A stretch of 63,950 nucleotides of DNA, taken from assembly GCA_945870855.1 (NCBI GenBank), contig CAMBTP010000012.1:1-63950 (forward strand). Reading direction: 5' to 3'. The number at the start of each line of letters is the position of its first letter. Within the stretch, counting starts at the first letter, position 1. Both the position numbers and the translations under genes were made by a program. A model generated the notes under the pieces. It had not been told where the DNA came from and searched no databases. It worked only from the letters and a program-made list of their open reading frames with translations. This DNA is from Prosthecobacter debontii. GTDB lineage: Bacteria > Verrucomicrobiota > Verrucomicrobiia > Verrucomicrobiales > Akkermansiaceae. This document shows positions 34,465 through 42,346 of this stretch, piece after piece.

Positions 34465-34488
34465 TTTAAAGTTTAGAGTTTAAAGTTT
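34465..34488. repeat. Heptamer short tandem repeat (TTTAAAG)
   Basis: TTTAAAG TTTAGAG TTTAAAG TTT between the divergent queE and pxpBC starts. It is nearly identical to the array at 33653, so queE is bracketed by two direct copies about 790 bp apart. Confidence 0.75.
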
Positions 34489-34514
34489 CCCCACATATCT
34501 GCCACCCTGACCCC

Positions 34515-36110
34515 ATGGGATTGCGCGCACTCGGAGACTCAGCCTGGCTATTTAAGGTCGGTGAATCTTCACAAGAGAAAAAGTTGGAGTTGGTTCTACG
34601 CCTGCGCTGGGTGCTGGAGTGCCATCCCATCCCCGAGATCATTGATATCGTTTCTTCATTCGATTCCCTTGCTGTGCATTTCCATCCCGCCGACGGCCAG
34701 AAGGTAATTGACTACCTGACCTCGCTCCAACTCGATGAAACCGGCGACCGAAAACCCTTGCAAAGCCGCAGCATCAGCATCCCCATCGTCTATGGTGGTT
34801 CCGACCTTCAGGCGCTGGCGGATGCCAAAGAACTCAGCGTATCCGAGGTCATCGAACTTCACCGCAATACCGAATACACCGTTGCTGCGATCGGGTTTTC
34901 TCCCGGATTCCCCTACCTCCAAGGTCTGCCGGAGAAGCTTCACCAGCCGCGCCATTCAAGCCCGATAAAATTGCCAGCAGGCTCGGTGGCGATCGCTGGT
35001 AACCAGGCCGGCATCTACCCTTTCGCTTCCCAAGGCGGATGGCATGTAATCGGCCGAACCGAGACGAAACTTTTCGATCCCGATCGCGATCCCCCAGCGT
35101 TATTGCAACCCGGCGACAAGGTGCGCTTCGTGGAAAAGGAAACACTTAATGAAAGTGCATCCTCCCCTCCTCCTCTCGCAGCCTTTTCCCATGGCATCGA
35201 AGTCGTCGAACCCGGCGCTCTCAGCTCCATTCAAGATCACGGTAGATGGGGAAAACAGCATTTTGGTGTCTCACCCGGTGGAGTCGCCGATCCGGTATTG
35301 GCCACGATCGCCAATCGCCTTGTCGGAAATCCTGACGAAGCCGCCGTCATAGAATGCACCATGACCGGCTGCGTATTGCGCTTCGATTGCGATGCGATCG
35401 TGGCATGGGTCGGCTGGGCGGATGATGCTTCGGGGAAACCTCACAAGATAAAGGCTGGTGACCGGATCGACCTCCGTAAGCGCATGTGCCATCTGCGGGG
35501 ATATATCGCGGTGGCGGGTGGCATTAACGTTCCGAAAGTGCTTGGTAGTCGTGCCACAGACCTGCGTGCGGTTCTCGGAGGTCATCAAGGTCGCGCCCTG
35601 CAAGCCGGAGACATCCTGCCAATCGGCAAAGCAAGCGCCGCTCCCGTATCCGATAAATGGCACGTCTCCTGGCCACACCCCAATGGTCAACTCATTGAAC
35701 TCCGCTTTATCCGTGGTATTCAATCTGATTGGTTCAGCAGTGCCGCCCAACAGCTTTTTACAGAAAGCTTCTACGAGATCAGCCCGACCTCCGACCGCAC
35801 GGGCACGCGACTCAAGGGAGCTAAGCTCGAACTAAAAAATTCTCGTGAAATGATTTCCCAACCCGTCGTATTAGGATCCGTACAGGTTCCTCCTGATGGT
35901 CAGCCCATCGTCTTGATGAGCGAGCGCCAGACTATCGGAGGTTATCCGCAGATCGGCCACGTCATCTCGGCAGACATTCCGAAACTCGCCCGCGCTTGGC
36001 CGGGGACTCATGTGCGTTTCCGCGAAGTCGATCTGGACGAAGCCCGTCATGCATGGGACGAACTGCAACGCGACCTAGGTATCCTCAAAGTCGGACTGAT
36101 GATGACCTGA
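34515..36110 (+). CDS. 5-oxoprolinase PxpB-PxpC fusion (KipI-KipA type)
   Basis: A 531-residue fusion. Residues 1-215 are the KipI/PxpB part: LRALGDSAWLF at the start, then YTVAAIGFSPGFPYLQGLP, RHSSPIKLPAGSVAIAGNQAGI and GWHVIGRT. Residues from about 230 are KipA/PxpC: EVVEPGALSSIQDHGRWG, VSPGGVADPVL, VAGGINVP and VLMSERQTIGGYPQIG. Together with PxpA these subunits open 5-oxoproline to glutamate using ATP. The fused arrangement also resembles the biotin-dependent carboxyltransferase-like family, but the neighbouring pxpA supports oxoprolinase. Its stop overlaps the pxpA ATG by one base. Confidence 0.88.
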   Translation: MGLRALGDSAWLFKVGESSQEKKLELVLRLRWVLECHPIPEIIDIVSSFDSLAVHFHPADGQKVIDYLTSLQLDETGDRKPLQSRSISIPIVYGGSDLQALADAKELSVSEVIELHRNTEYTVAAIGFSPGFPYLQGLPEKLHQPRHSSPIKLPAGSVAIAGNQAGIYPFASQGGWHVIGRTETKLFDPDRDPPALLQPGDKVRFVEKETLNESASSPPPLAAFSHGIEVVEPGALSSIQDHGRWGKQHFGVSPGGVADPVLATIANRLVGNPDEAAVIECTMTGCVLRFDCDAIVAWVGWADDASGKPHKIKAGDRIDLRKRMCHLRGYIAVAGGINVPKVLGSRATDLRAVLGGHQGRALQAGDILPIGKASAAPVSDKWHVSWPHPNGQLIELRFIRGIQSDWFSSAAQQLFTESFYEISPTSDRTGTRLKGAKLELKNSREMISQPVVLGSVQVPPDGQPIVLMSERQTIGGYPQIGHVISADIPKLARAWPGTHVRFREVDLDEARHAWDELQRDLGILKVGLMMT

Positions 36111-36838
36111 TGAAAATGATCGACCTCAATGCAGATCTAGGCGAAGGCGGCAAACAGGATGCGGCGCTGATGATGCTAGCCAGCTCTGTCAACATCGCTT
36201 GCGGTGGACACGCCGGCGATGAGGAAAGCATTCGGCGCGCGGTCGCACACGCCATGGAGGCACGGGTCGCTATCGGTGCTCATCCGGGCTACGAAGATCC
36301 GGAAAATTTCGGTAGGCGCTCGATGAAAATTTCCGTCGGCAAAATCCGCAGCCTCATCCTGCGCCAACTCGAACGCATAATGCGAATCCAGCCACAGCTT
36401 CATCACGTCAAACCGCACGGAGCTCTCTACAACCAGTCCAACCAAGACGAAGCTATGGCGGAAGCACTCGTCGTCGCTATCTCCGAGGCGCTGCCGAACA
36501 CCATCCTCTACTGCCCTCCCCACGGCTCACTTGCCAAGGCCGCCGCAGAGATAAAACTCGCAACCTGTGCGGAAGGATTCATCGACCGCCGCTATCAGCA
36601 GGACGGCAATCTTTGCCCCCGCACAAACGAACGGGCATTGATTGAAAATATCGAAGAGGCGGCATCGCAGGCTCTCAGCATCGCGATCCATCAAACAATC
36701 ACCACCCTGAACGGAGTTACCATTCCTCTGAATGCGAGAACCCTCTGCGTCCACAGCGACAGCCCGAGTGCCTTGGAATTACTACGACTCACCCGCTCAT
36801 CCCTCGAACGCGCCGGCATCAAGATTATGGCACCCTGA
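36110..36838 (+). CDS. pxpA: 5-oxoprolinase subunit PxpA (LamB/YcsF family)
   Basis: A 242-residue protein of the LamB/YcsF family: MIDLNADLGEGG at the N-terminus, SSVNIACGGHAGDEESI, AIGAHPGYEDPENFGRR and the HHVKPHGALYNQ motif. It completes the ATP-dependent oxoprolinase with the PxpB-PxpC fusion upstream. The ATG at 36110 shares a base with the upstream TGA (TGATG), indicating translational coupling. Confidence 0.92.
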   Translation: MKMIDLNADLGEGGKQDAALMMLASSVNIACGGHAGDEESIRRAVAHAMEARVAIGAHPGYEDPENFGRRSMKISVGKIRSLILRQLERIMRIQPQLHHVKPHGALYNQSNQDEAMAEALVVAISEALPNTILYCPPHGSLAKAAAEIKLATCAEGFIDRRYQQDGNLCPRTNERALIENIEEAASQALSIAIHQTITTLNGVTIPLNARTLCVHSDSPSALELLRLTRSSLERAGIKIMAP

Positions 36839-36854
36839 ATATCCACTCGCATCC

Positions 36855-37547
36855 ATGAACATCCTGCAATTCATCGCCAAAAGAACCGGCCTCGGAAAGA
36901 GGCACGCGAAGAAGTTGTTAGAAAACGGCGAGATCATCCTTAACGGCGATCCGGTCTCGGACGGAACCACACCTTTGAGCAAATTCGATTACCTCATTGC
37001 CGCCGGTGACGTGCTCCAATCCAACACTCGCCGCATCATCCTTCTCCACAAGCCCGCAGGTATCCTCTCCGCCACCAAGGATCCAAATTACAAAACCGTC
37101 ATCGACCTGATCAATGAACCATGGGCAGCCGAGCTCCATCTCGCTGGTCGCCTCGACCGCGCCACCACAGGACTCGTCATCCTCACTAATGACAGCTCTT
37201 TCTCTGAATCCTTAACTCGCCCCGGAAACAAAGTTCCAAAAACCTATCTCGTCGAAACCGATCTACCAATCCCCGCCGAGACCATCGCCGCATTCCGCAA
37301 CGGCATGTCCTTCGCGAAGGAAAAAATTCACACACAACCTGCCATCGTTATTCTCCTATCAGAAACCTCCTGCCGCCTCACCATCTACGAAGGCAAGCAT
37401 CACCAGATCAAACGGATGTTCCTGCGCTTCGGAATCCGCGTTACGAAACTCCACCGCGAATCCATCGGTTCCTACCACCTTCATCACGAGCACGCTCCCG
37501 GTGAATATCTTGAGGTTGATTCGTATTTTTCGGATTTATCCGCCTGA
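36855..37547 (+). CDS. RsuA/RluB/E/F-family pseudouridine synthase
   Basis: A 230-residue RNA-modifying enzyme. An N-terminal S4 RNA-binding domain (FIAKRTGLGKRHAKKLLENG) is followed by the synthase core with LLHKPAGILSAT and the catalytic Asp in LAGRLDRATTGLVILTND, then YEGKHHQIKRMFLRFG, typical of the family. It isomerises uridine to pseudouridine in rRNA; the exact site is not predictable. It follows pxpA by 16 bp and may be co-transcribed, without an obvious functional link. Confidence 0.88.
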   Translation: MNILQFIAKRTGLGKRHAKKLLENGEIILNGDPVSDGTTPLSKFDYLIAAGDVLQSNTRRIILLHKPAGILSATKDPNYKTVIDLINEPWAAELHLAGRLDRATTGLVILTNDSSFSESLTRPGNKVPKTYLVETDLPIPAETIAAFRNGMSFAKEKIHTQPAIVILLSETSCRLTIYEGKHHQIKRMFLRFGIRVTKLHRESIGSYHLHHEHAPGEYLEVDSYFSDLSA

Positions 37548-37550
37548 CTC

Positions 37551-38048
37551 TTACTCCAGCGCCTTCCACTCCGCCTCGGTGGCGGGCGCTTTCTGATATT
37601 CCATAATAATTTTCCAGCCGTCGTCCTTTTTCAGCAGCAGGGCTTCGAGGTGAATATACTCATGTTTCATCTCTCCATCGCCTTGACGAAAAGAGTAGCG
37701 CAAAATCGCGGTTTCGTGCGCGGTGGTAGTATCGCCGAGACGTTGGGAAAAACGAAACGTGGCACTCGATTCACGCTCACCGGATTTCGTATCATCGAAC
37801 TCCTTTTTCCAACGCGCCAACGCCTGGGTCAGCGGATAGCTCTGTTTCTTTGAGCCAGAGACAAGCACTGCCTCAGGATGGCAAGTCGCGGAGTATCCAA
37901 CAAAATCGCCTTCCTTCACCGTGCGCGAAACCTCCGCCCAGAAGGCGTTTAACTCGGCGAGCCTTACCTTCTCATCTGCCGCTGTAGCGGATAACGCGAA
38001 AGCCAAGGATGACAACAGGACAGCAGCCAGGCGTGTGATCGTCTTCAT
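37551..38048 (-). CDS. Exported NTF2-like (DUF4440/SnoaL-type) protein
   Basis: A 165-residue protein with signal peptide MKTITRLAAVLLSSLAFALSATA. The mature part resembles a small NTF2-like cone: LAELNAFWAEVSRTVKEGDF, GYSATCHPEAVLVSG, ETAILRYSF and a C-terminal LLKKDDGWKIIMEYQKAP strand, the usual DUF4440 ending. The function is unknown; such domains bind small hydrophobic ligands. It converges on the pseudouridine synthase gene with a 3-bp gap and lies 24 bp downstream of the repeat-protein gene at 38073. Confidence 0.7.
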   Translation of the reverse strand: MKTITRLAAVLLSSLAFALSATAADEKVRLAELNAFWAEVSRTVKEGDFVGYSATCHPEAVLVSGSKKQSYPLTQALARWKKEFDDTKSGERESSATFRFSQRLGDTTTAHETAILRYSFRQGDGEMKHEYIHLEALLLKKDDGWKIIMEYQKAPATEAEWKALE

Positions 38049-38072
38049 GTTATTATGGTTTTTTTACGCCGA

Positions 38073-39446
38073 TCAACGATCCCCACCGCGTCGATCCCCA
38101 CCCCACATCGGACGTCCACTGAGCAAACGTTCCTTCATATCCTTATTGATCGAATCGGACCCGTTGATGAACTGCGTAGCGCCTTCTTTGTCCTCCTGCA
38201 TCCAGCGTGCCGCGACGATTCCCGTCGCCCGCCCTCTGCTACCCTCGTCCGTGATCATCCCAGCTACCTCGACGAGTTCCGCCGGTTTGGATGCGCGGTT
38301 GCTCCAGATGTAAGTTTCCGCCGCACTGTCTTTCACTTTTGGCGAGTTCTGAGACTTGATGAAACCTAGTGCAGCCTCGCTGTCAGAAGCCGCCCAGATG
38401 GGCATAACCTCGCGCATGGAGTCGATCTTTGCATCGTTGTCGTCGAGGCTGTTAAGCCAATCGATTGAGCCGCGCACATCCGTCCTCGCGTAACTCTTGG
38501 CGACGATGGGCACTGCGTCGCGCCGGGCTTCGACATCGGTCATTTTAGAAATCTCTCCCGCCGCGCCCACAGGGTCGTTTTGAGCCAGCCCTTCGATCGC
38601 TGCGGACATCGCCGCGCCTCTCTGTTCCTCGGGTAAACCGTTCGCCCAGGCCGATGCCTCGGCGAAGCTCTTCGCACCCCATTGCCGGGCGATCGTCTCG
38701 TATGCAGCACCTTGGTCGTCCACCTCCATGCTGCCAACCATCTCCGCTGTCTTGGCAGGGTCGGTCTTGGCCACCTGCGTAATCACTGCTGTCATTGCAT
38801 CGCCTTTGTTACTTTTTAACTCAGATGCCCATGCCATCGCGCCGGCAGGATCCTGCTTCGCCCACTCACTGGCGATGATGCCCGCAGCTCCTTGTCCACC
38901 CATTCCACGTCCTCCACGACCGCCCATCATGTTCATCATGGCGAACTGTGCGGGATTTTCCGTATAATATTTCGCGGCATTTACGGGATCTGTACTGGCC
39001 CAGCCTTGTAAAACGGTGGGACGAACGAACATGCCGGTCATGCCCATTGTATCTGTAAAAGCCATCGCGGCGGTGGGATCAACCTCCGCCCATTTCCCAA
39101 AAAGTAATACAGACGCAAGGAGGCGCTCGTTGAACGGCAGAGCATCAAGTTTTTCCGCTTCGGCAGAGAATTGGTCGGCGCTGAGATTCGAATAAAAATC
39201 AAGGAGCCCCTGGATTCGGTTGCTCTGCCCTGGCTTAAGATAGATTTCATCGACCGAGCGCACCTTCTTATTCCTTGCGGATGCGACGTCGCCGCCCGCA
39301 CTAGATCGTTCGCCCGAGCGTGTCCTAGTATTCGCTTTTGCGGTCGCCGAATCCCCGCCAGAGCCGGAACCTGATTTCCCTACACCGAAGCCCACTCCCA
39401 ACCCGATTGCCAACGCCACACCTGGAATCAATAAATTCGTTTTCAT
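38073..39446 (-). CDS. Exported protein of DP-x-A-x-W helical repeats
   Basis: A 457-residue protein beginning with an N-terminal hydrophobic segment (MKTNLLIPGVALAIGLGVGF), probably a signal anchor, and a Ser/Gly/Arg-rich linker to about 60. The rest is made of about nine repeats of 33-38 residues with the core (W)A-x-x-DP-x-x-A-x-x-W/F: WAEVDPTAAMAF, WASTDPVNAAKYY, WAKQDPAGAMAWA, LAQNDPVGAAGEI, WAASDSEAALGFI and WMQEDKEGATQFI. A methionine/glycine-rich insert (MMGGRGGRGMGGQG) interrupts one repeat. The role is unknown. The start at 39446 gives a proper hydrophobic N-terminus. Confidence 0.75.
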   Translation of the reverse strand: MKTNLLIPGVALAIGLGVGFGVGKSGSGSGGDSATAKANTRTRSGERSSAGGDVASARNKKVRSVDEIYLKPGQSNRIQGLLDFYSNLSADQFSAEAEKLDALPFNERLLASVLLFGKWAEVDPTAAMAFTDTMGMTGMFVRPTVLQGWASTDPVNAAKYYTENPAQFAMMNMMGGRGGRGMGGQGAAGIIASEWAKQDPAGAMAWASELKSNKGDAMTAVITQVAKTDPAKTAEMVGSMEVDDQGAAYETIARQWGAKSFAEASAWANGLPEEQRGAAMSAAIEGLAQNDPVGAAGEISKMTDVEARRDAVPIVAKSYARTDVRGSIDWLNSLDDNDAKIDSMREVMPIWAASDSEAALGFIKSQNSPKVKDSAAETYIWSNRASKPAELVEVAGMITDEGSRGRATGIVAARWMQEDKEGATQFINGSDSINKDMKERLLSGRPMWGGDRRGGDR

Positions 39447-39510
39447 GTTGATGTATAAATAGTCCGTCGAGAACACCGGGGACAGCAAGAAGTTGCTGAA
39501 TCATGGGCAC

Positions 39511-39541
39511 AAAAAAGCCGCATCGTGTGATGCGGCTTTTT
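39511..39541 (-). terminator. Intrinsic terminator of rplM-rpsI
   Basis: An 8-bp perfect stem GCCGCATC (39517-39524) / GATGCGGC (39529-39536) with a 4-nt loop, flanked by A6 on the left and T5 on the right. It works as a rho-independent terminator on the minus strand 20 bp after the rpsI stop and could also act on the plus strand. Confidence 0.9.
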
Positions 39542-39560
39542 GGAAGTAGGAATATCCAGA

Positions 39561-39956
39561 TTAACGCTTGGAGAACTGGAAGCGGGCGCGGGCGCCGGGA
39601 CGACCGGGCTTCTTGCGTTCCTTCATCCGTGGGTCACGGGTAAGGAAGCCTTCGGGTTTGATCAGCTTGCGGTGCTCAGGGTCGAAGAGTGTGAGCGTGC
39701 GGGATATCGCGTGACGAATCGCAATGGCTTGCGCGTGCTTGCCGCCGCCCTTGACGATGGCTTTCACGTTGAACTTGTTGACCATGTTAAGCGTCTGAAA
39801 AGGCGCGATGACGGAATTTTGGAGATCGATCGTTGGGAGGTATTCTTCGAAGGAAAGACTGTTGATGGTCATTTCTCCGGTTCCTTCGCTGACCCAGACA
39901 TGGGCGACCGCTGTTTTGCGACGGCCGGTGGAGCTTTTGGTTTCGGTGGCAGGCAT
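39561..39956 (-). CDS. rpsI: 30S ribosomal protein S9
   Basis: A 131-residue ribosomal protein with the S9 signature: TGRRKTAVAHVWV, then GGGKHAQAIAIRHAISRTL and the C-terminal DPRMKERKKPGRPGAR, ending in the conserved FSKR that reaches the ribosomal P site. Downstream of rplM by 26 bp in the standard L13-S9 operon, with a terminator right after. Confidence 0.97.
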   Translation of the reverse strand: MPATETKSSTGRRKTAVAHVWVSEGTGEMTINSLSFEEYLPTIDLQNSVIAPFQTLNMVNKFNVKAIVKGGGKHAQAIAIRHAISRTLTLFDPEHRKLIKPEGFLTRDPRMKERKKPGRPGARARFQFSKR

Positions 39957-39982
39957 GATGATAAATGGAAAATCGGTTTAAC

Positions 39983-40414
39983 TCAGCGGACTTCGTAAAC
40001 GACGGGCTGCTGGGATTCGTGTGGGTGGGCTTCGCCGGCGTAAACCTTGAGTTTGCCGAACTGGGCACGTCCGAGGCGGGTCTTGGGGATCATTCCCCAA
40101 ACGGCGCGCTCGACCATAAGGACAGGGCGGCGATCACGGAGCTTCTGAGCTGTTTCGACGATTTTGCCACCTACGTATCCAGAGAAACGGGTGTAGATCT
40201 TATCGGTTTCCTTAGTGCCGCTGAGGACAACCTGATCAGCGTTGACCACGATTACGAAATCGCCGGTGTCAACGTGGGTGGTGAAAGTGGGCTTCTGTTT
40301 GCCGCGAAGCAGACGTGCGGCTTCGACGGCTACTTGGCCGAGAACTTTGCCCTTGGCGTCGATCACATACCATTTGCGATCAATCTCGTTTGGCTTGGCG
40401 GAAAATGTCTTCAT
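39983..40414 (-). CDS. rplM: 50S ribosomal protein L13
   Basis: A 143-residue ribosomal protein with the L13 pattern: RKWYVIDAKGKVLGQVAVEA, DFVIVVNADQVVLSG, KIYTRFSGYVGG and AVWGMIPKTRLGRAQFGKLK, ending PHESQQPVVYEV. The ATG at 40414 gives the family's length of about 142 residues; an upstream extension is not conserved. It heads the rplM-rpsI operon, with a near-consensus promoter 60-90 bp upstream. Confidence 0.97.
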   Translation of the reverse strand: MKTFSAKPNEIDRKWYVIDAKGKVLGQVAVEAARLLRGKQKPTFTTHVDTGDFVIVVNADQVVLSGTKETDKIYTRFSGYVGGKIVETAQKLRDRRPVLMVERAVWGMIPKTRLGRAQFGKLKVYAGEAHPHESQQPVVYEVR

Positions 40415-40474
40415 TACGTTTATAGGGAAAGCTTCGGGACGATTGCGAGTGCGCATCTACCTGAAGGGGCGCGA

Positions 40475-40503
40475 AAAATAGGCAGCCGTTCTGAGGCTGT
40501 CAA
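40475..40503 (-). promoter_or_regulatory. Housekeeping promoter of rplM-rpsI
   Basis: On the minus strand TTGACA (40498-40503) is followed after exactly 17 bp by TATTTT (40475-40480), a near-ideal sigma-70-type promoter, about 60 bp before the rplM ATG. The 60-nt leader has room for autoregulation, but no obvious L13-binding structure was recognised. Confidence 0.8.
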
Positions 40504-40591
40504 TCGGGAAATATTCGAAAAATTTAAAAAGCATTAACCTTTTTGCAAATGGGGTATTCGATCACATTCGGAGCATTCCTCCGCGTCCACA

Positions 40592-41446
40592 ATGACCTTC
40601 ATCGAGAAAGCCCTACTTCCCCTCTCCCGCAGACATTCGGCTCTGCATGAGTTTCTGTGGTTCGGATTGAAACAAGCGTGGGCCTGCGTTTTCGGAGTCC
40701 TCCTCCTCGCGGGCATCCTTGTCACCCGGCTATGGTTTCCGGACATATCGCTCGCACGTTACGACTTTCTCGTCTTCTACGCAATGGGCATACAGCTCGC
40801 GCTAATTCTGCTAAAATTCGAATCGTGGCGGGAACTCTGTGTGATCTTTCTCTTTCATCTTATGGCCACCGCGATGGAGCTGTTCAAAACCTCCGAGGCG
40901 ATCGGCTCGTGGTCATATCCGGAAAACTCCTTCCTCCGTATCGCCAATGTCCCGCTGTTCACCGGCTTCATGTATTCCGCCGTCGGTTCCTATATGGCGC
41001 GTGCGTGGCGGAGTTTTCATTTCACCTTCACAGGCTTCCCGCCGCTGTGGTTGGCATCGGTGATCGCCGTTTTCGCCTACGCGAATTTCTTCACCCATCA
41101 CTACCTCCCCGATATCCGCTGGCCACTTATCGCAGTGGGTGCTATCGCGTTTTGGAAAACACAGGTTCATTTTAAACCCAAGAACCACACGCTGAAAATG
41201 CCGCTGCTGTTCGGCTTCTGCCTCGTGGCCTTCTTCATTTACCTCGCAGAAAACCTCGGCACTGCCGCCCGCGCCTGGCAATACCCCGGCCAGGAACAAG
41301 GCTGGAAGCCCGTCCATTTCTCGAAGTTCACCGCATGGTATCTCCTCATGCAGCTTTCCTTCATCCTGATCTACGCACTCCGCCGCCTTGAGAAAAAACT
41401 CGGCGTGCAGGGGCCGGAGAAAATCATCCCCGGGAGAGCGGTGTAA
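40592..41446 (+). CDS. DUF817 family membrane protein
   Basis: A 284-residue integral membrane protein with about eight spans, recognised as DUF817: FLWFGLKQAWACVFGVLLL, LLKFESWRELCVIFLFHLMA, ELFKTSEAIGSWSYPE and NVPLFTGFMYSAVGSYMARA, then TAWYLLMQLSFILIYALR near the end. The family is widespread but uncharacterised. It is divergent from rplM and is followed by a single copy of the 116-bp palindromic repeat. Confidence 0.85.
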   Translation: MTFIEKALLPLSRRHSALHEFLWFGLKQAWACVFGVLLLAGILVTRLWFPDISLARYDFLVFYAMGIQLALILLKFESWRELCVIFLFHLMATAMELFKTSEAIGSWSYPENSFLRIANVPLFTGFMYSAVGSYMARAWRSFHFTFTGFPPLWLASVIAVFAYANFFTHHYLPDIRWPLIAVGAIAFWKTQVHFKPKNHTLKMPLLFGFCLVAFFIYLAENLGTAARAWQYPGQEQGWKPVHFSKFTAWYLLMQLSFILIYALRRLEKKLGVQGPEKIIPGRAV

Positions 41447-41470
41447 GTGAAATCACCAATACGCGAAGCG

Positions 41471-41586
41471 CACGGAGGGGCGGATCAAAAATCCGCCCTA
41501 GCCCATGAGGTGACGATGAGATGCGCGGACGCGCTTATTCATCGTCCTCCCATGGACATCGGCGGATTCTGATCCGCCGCTCCATG
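41471..41586 (+). repeat. Single 116-bp copy of the dispersed palindromic repeat
   Basis: From cacggaggggcggat to gccgctccatg this matches the units of the array at 63346 base for base over most of its length. It has two hairpins with the same stem, GGCGGAT/ATCCGCC, one with loop caaaa and one with tctg, and an inverted core (cccatgagg-tgacgatga against tcatcgtcctcccatgg). The 26-bp linker of the array is missing on the right, so this is one isolated unit. It lies between the convergent DUF817 and birA genes and may serve as a terminator. Confidence 0.88.
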
Positions 41587-41602
41587 CTGTCATCTACCCA
41601 TC

Positions 41603-42346
41603 TCATCCAATAATCCTAACCTCATCCGCCTGAACAACGTTTTCGGTGATCCCATCGATCTCCACCATCAACTCTCCCGCCGTGCCGATGCCTTTTACGA
41701 CACCTTCGCGGCGCTTGTCGGCGGAGAGGAAAGAGACGCGGTGACCCGTCAGTGCGCATCGCTCGCGGATGGATTTTAAAATGCCATCAAAGCCAATACC
41801 GATCTCACCTGTGCGACAGGCAAGGCGGGAAACCACACCATGCAGAAGCTCCGCACGATCCATTTCCTCCCCGATTTCCTCCCGCAGCGATGTGGCGGCG
41901 AGTTCTTCAGGAAATCCTGTCGAGTTCACATTGATGCCGATCCCGATGATTACGAAATCCACCCCCGCCTCAATGAGAATACCAGCGATCTTTTTTCCGG
42001 AAATGCGCACATCGTTCGGCCACTTGATCTCTGCCACCGGCACGAAAGCCTCCAGCGCCTCGGCCACCGCGAGACCCGCCGCCAGCGAAAGCCGATGCCA
42101 CAGCGCCTTCGATGCGATCGGACGCAGCAAGACGGAGAAAGCCAGATTCTCCCCTTTCGGAGAAAGCCATACCGCTCCGCGCCGACCCCGTCCCGCCGTC
42201 TGCTCGTCAGCGATCAGGATCAAACCCTCGGATGACCCTTTTTCCGCGAGAGCACGGAGTTCGTCGTTCGTCGAGGAAACCGTTTCCCGCCAGAGAATGC
42301 GGAAGGGATCGGGGAGCGATGCCGCTATTTCGGTGAACGCACTCAT
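41603..42346 (-). CDS. birA: Biotin-[acetyl-CoA-carboxylase] ligase
   Basis: A 247-residue biotin protein ligase that adenylates biotin and attaches it to carboxylase. The ATP/biotin motif is TAGRGRRGAVWLSP, followed by LSLAAGLAVAEAL, EIKWPNDVRISGKKIAGIL and a short C-terminal SH3-like domain (GHRVSFL to GELMVEIDGI). No N-terminal HTH is present, so it is a ligase rather than the bifunctional BirA repressor. Its ATG overlaps the nadC stop by 4 bp. Confidence 0.92.
   Translation of the reverse strand: MSAFTEIAASLPDPFRILWRETVSSTNDELRALAEKGSSEGLILIADEQTAGRGRRGAVWLSPKGENLAFSVLLRPIASKALWHRLSLAAGLAVAEALEAFVPVAEIKWPNDVRISGKKIAGILIEAGVDFVIIGIGINVNSTGFPEELAATSLREEIGEEMDRAELLHGVVSRLACRTGEIGIGFDGILKSIRERCALTGHRVSFLSADKRREGVVKGIGTAGELMVEIDGITENVVQADEVRIIG

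Noticed and set aside
34515..36838. Urea carboxylase/allophanate hydrolase cluster
   Set aside because: KipI-KipA-like domains also occur there, but no biotin carboxylase is present and PxpA is directly coupled, fitting 5-oxoprolinase.
40415..40474. L13-binding autoregulatory leader or riboswitch upstream of rplM
   Set aside because: The 60-nt leader is too short and showed no convincing conserved structure; only the promoter is supported.
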